DNA from: CAMYLY01 sp036397755
GTDB taxonomy: Bacteria > Gemmatimonadota > Gemmatimonadetes > Gemmatimonadales > GWC2-71-9
Direction: 5' to 3'
DNA: 33,859 nucleotides
NCBI GenBank assembly: GCA_036397755.1
Contig: DASWII010000045.1
Location: 1-33,859 of the forward strand
Shown here: one piece after another, positions 33,162-33,859 of the stretch
How the letters are laid out: each line of letters begins with the position of its first letter
Position numbering within the stretch: position 1 is the stretch's first letter
The notes under the pieces: model-generated
The model's input: only the letters and a program-made list of their open reading frames with translations
Databases searched by the model: none
Told to the model about the DNA's origin: nothing
Translations under genes and position numbers: made by a program

Positions 33162-33859
33162 GGGGTGGTCGGGTAGCGCTGGACATGGTCGGCTCGCTTC
33201 TCATCGACTGTTTCGGGAACGTGAACGGAAACTCGATGCGCACGCGCACGGCCGCACCGTTCGCCAGCTCTCCCGGCGCAATGCGACACGACGCGACCAC
33301 GCCGCGCGCGGCCTCGCGCGCGGCGTGGTGCGCCGCTGCCGGGGTGGGTTCCACAATCTCGATGTTCGAGACCGAGCTGTCCTGCTCGACCGTGACTCTG
33401 GCGACGACCGGCACGGGACCCTCGACGCCCTGGGGAAGCACGAGCGGCGCGCTACATCCGAGAAAGCGCGGAGGCCTGGCCACGTCGCTCAGGACGTAAA
33501 TGTCATGTCTGCGCGCCGGTGCCGCGTTGTCCCACGGCGCATAGCCGCGGCGATACGCAGTCCAGGCGAAGCTCGTGTGCCGATCGGCGAACCGCCACTC
33601 GGTCTTCAGTGGGTCTGTGGCGGACTGTATCGTGAGCGTGCCGCACAAAGCGTCGCGCCCGCGTGGCTCGATGCAGAACGCGCCTTCCTTCACGGACCAG
33701 CGTCCCATGCTCAGAACCAGCGTATCGCCCGACGCACCGATGTGGAGGATCGTGTACTGGTGGCTGGGTTCGAGATAGAGATCCCACTGCGACCCGGCGA
33801 TCCAGGCGGACCAGTCACCTACGACGATGGATGGCGCCGCCTGCGCCGTGGCCGTCCCG
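33154..33859 (-). CDS. Exported protein with TonB-like C-terminal domain (5' end outside window)
   Basis: The frame is open to the window edge. The first visible residues (ATAQA then APSIVVGDWSAW) look like the end of a Sec signal peptide, so only a few codons are missing. The middle part is beta-rich with several Cys (GAFCIEPRG, DALCGTL, RFLGCSAP). The C-terminal 90 residues resemble the energy-transducer TonB fold: LVLPQGVEGPVPVVARVTVE, then SVSNIEIVEPTPAAAHHAARE and RIEFPFTF. Proteins with such a C-terminus but no N-terminal TonB anchor are frequent in Gemmatimonadota. Their role is not clear, and TonB-type energy transfer is doubtful here because no membrane anchor is kept after signal cleavage. 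It overlaps DUF2339 by eight bases. Confidence 0.72.
   Translation of the reverse strand, partial: GTATAQAAPSIVVGDWSAWIAGSQWDLYLEPSHQYTILHIGASGDTLVLSMGRWSVKEGAFCIEPRGRDALCGTLTIQSATDPLKTEWRFADRHTSFAWTAYRRGYAPWDNAAPARRHDIYVLSDVARPPRFLGCSAPLVLPQGVEGPVPVVARVTVEQDSSVSNIEIVEPTPAAAHHAAREAARGVVASCRIAPGELANGAAVRVRIEFPFTFPKQSMRSEPTMSSATRPPRE

Noticed and set aside
31965..33176. A 403-codon plus-strand frame opposite DUF2339
   Set aside because: Low-complexity Arg/His/Gly sequence without a domain; antisense to a conserved membrane protein.

Overview
The window is GC-rich chromosomal DNA (about 65% by eye) and most resembles a member of the Gemmatimonadota or a close relative. That assignment is an inference from gene content: an Asp-box (VPS10/BNR-like) secreted protein of more than 1,000 residues, an 808-residue MacB/FtsX 'ADOP'-type permease, a membrane Ser/Thr kinase with a TolB/FlgO-like and repeat-rich C-terminus, a UPF0182 protein, a DUF2339 protein and a TonB-like C-terminal protein. 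There is no rRNA or tRNA gene to confirm it. I saw no CRISPR array, prophage, insertion sequence or complete mobile element.

Layout. 1-5400: the 3' part of a dienelactone-hydrolase gene, a beta-propeller lipoprotein (-), and a divergent Asp-box exoprotein (+). 5401-6294: a roughly 200-nt structured leader, a cold-shock protein and ribosomal protein bS21. 6291-9140: a B12-binding radical SAM protein (-) divergent from heme A synthase (+). 9226-10469: a CGNR zinc-finger regulator (-) divergent from a DinB-fold protein (+), sharing a control region with an inverted-repeat operator. 10475-12036: a segment bounded by two near-identical 28-bp direct repeats, holding the wreck of a molybdenum hydroxylase gene, a degenerate receiver protein and an HTH protein. 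12035-14040: a MATE transporter (-) and MscL with a C-terminal zinc ribbon (+). 14101-16463: a minus-strand group of an aldose/sorbosone-type dehydrogenase, a tail-anchored J-protein and a four-helix membrane protein. 16588-19128: the Ser/Thr kinase. 19159-25267: a small unknown protein, then an exporter locus with an ADOP permease (-) divergent from an adaptor plus two different ATPases (+). 25355-28866: a lipoprotein and UPF0182 (both -). 29453-33859: a DEAD-box helicase (+), a small unknown protein (-), DUF2339 (-) and a TonB-like protein that runs off the window end (-).

How the genes fit together. The cold-shock protein, bS21 and the DEAD-box RNA helicase are RNA or translation functions of the kind that respond to cold. 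The adaptor, the two ATPases and the double-FtsX permease together have all inner-membrane parts of a MacAB-like exporter. Most other genes are stand-alone housekeeping or envelope functions.

No obviously new large system is present. The best leads are the CGNR/DinB control region, the paired AACTGCAC tandem boxes in the HTH/pseudo-receiver segment, the terminator-like hairpin in the cold-shock leader, and the asymmetric ATPase pair.
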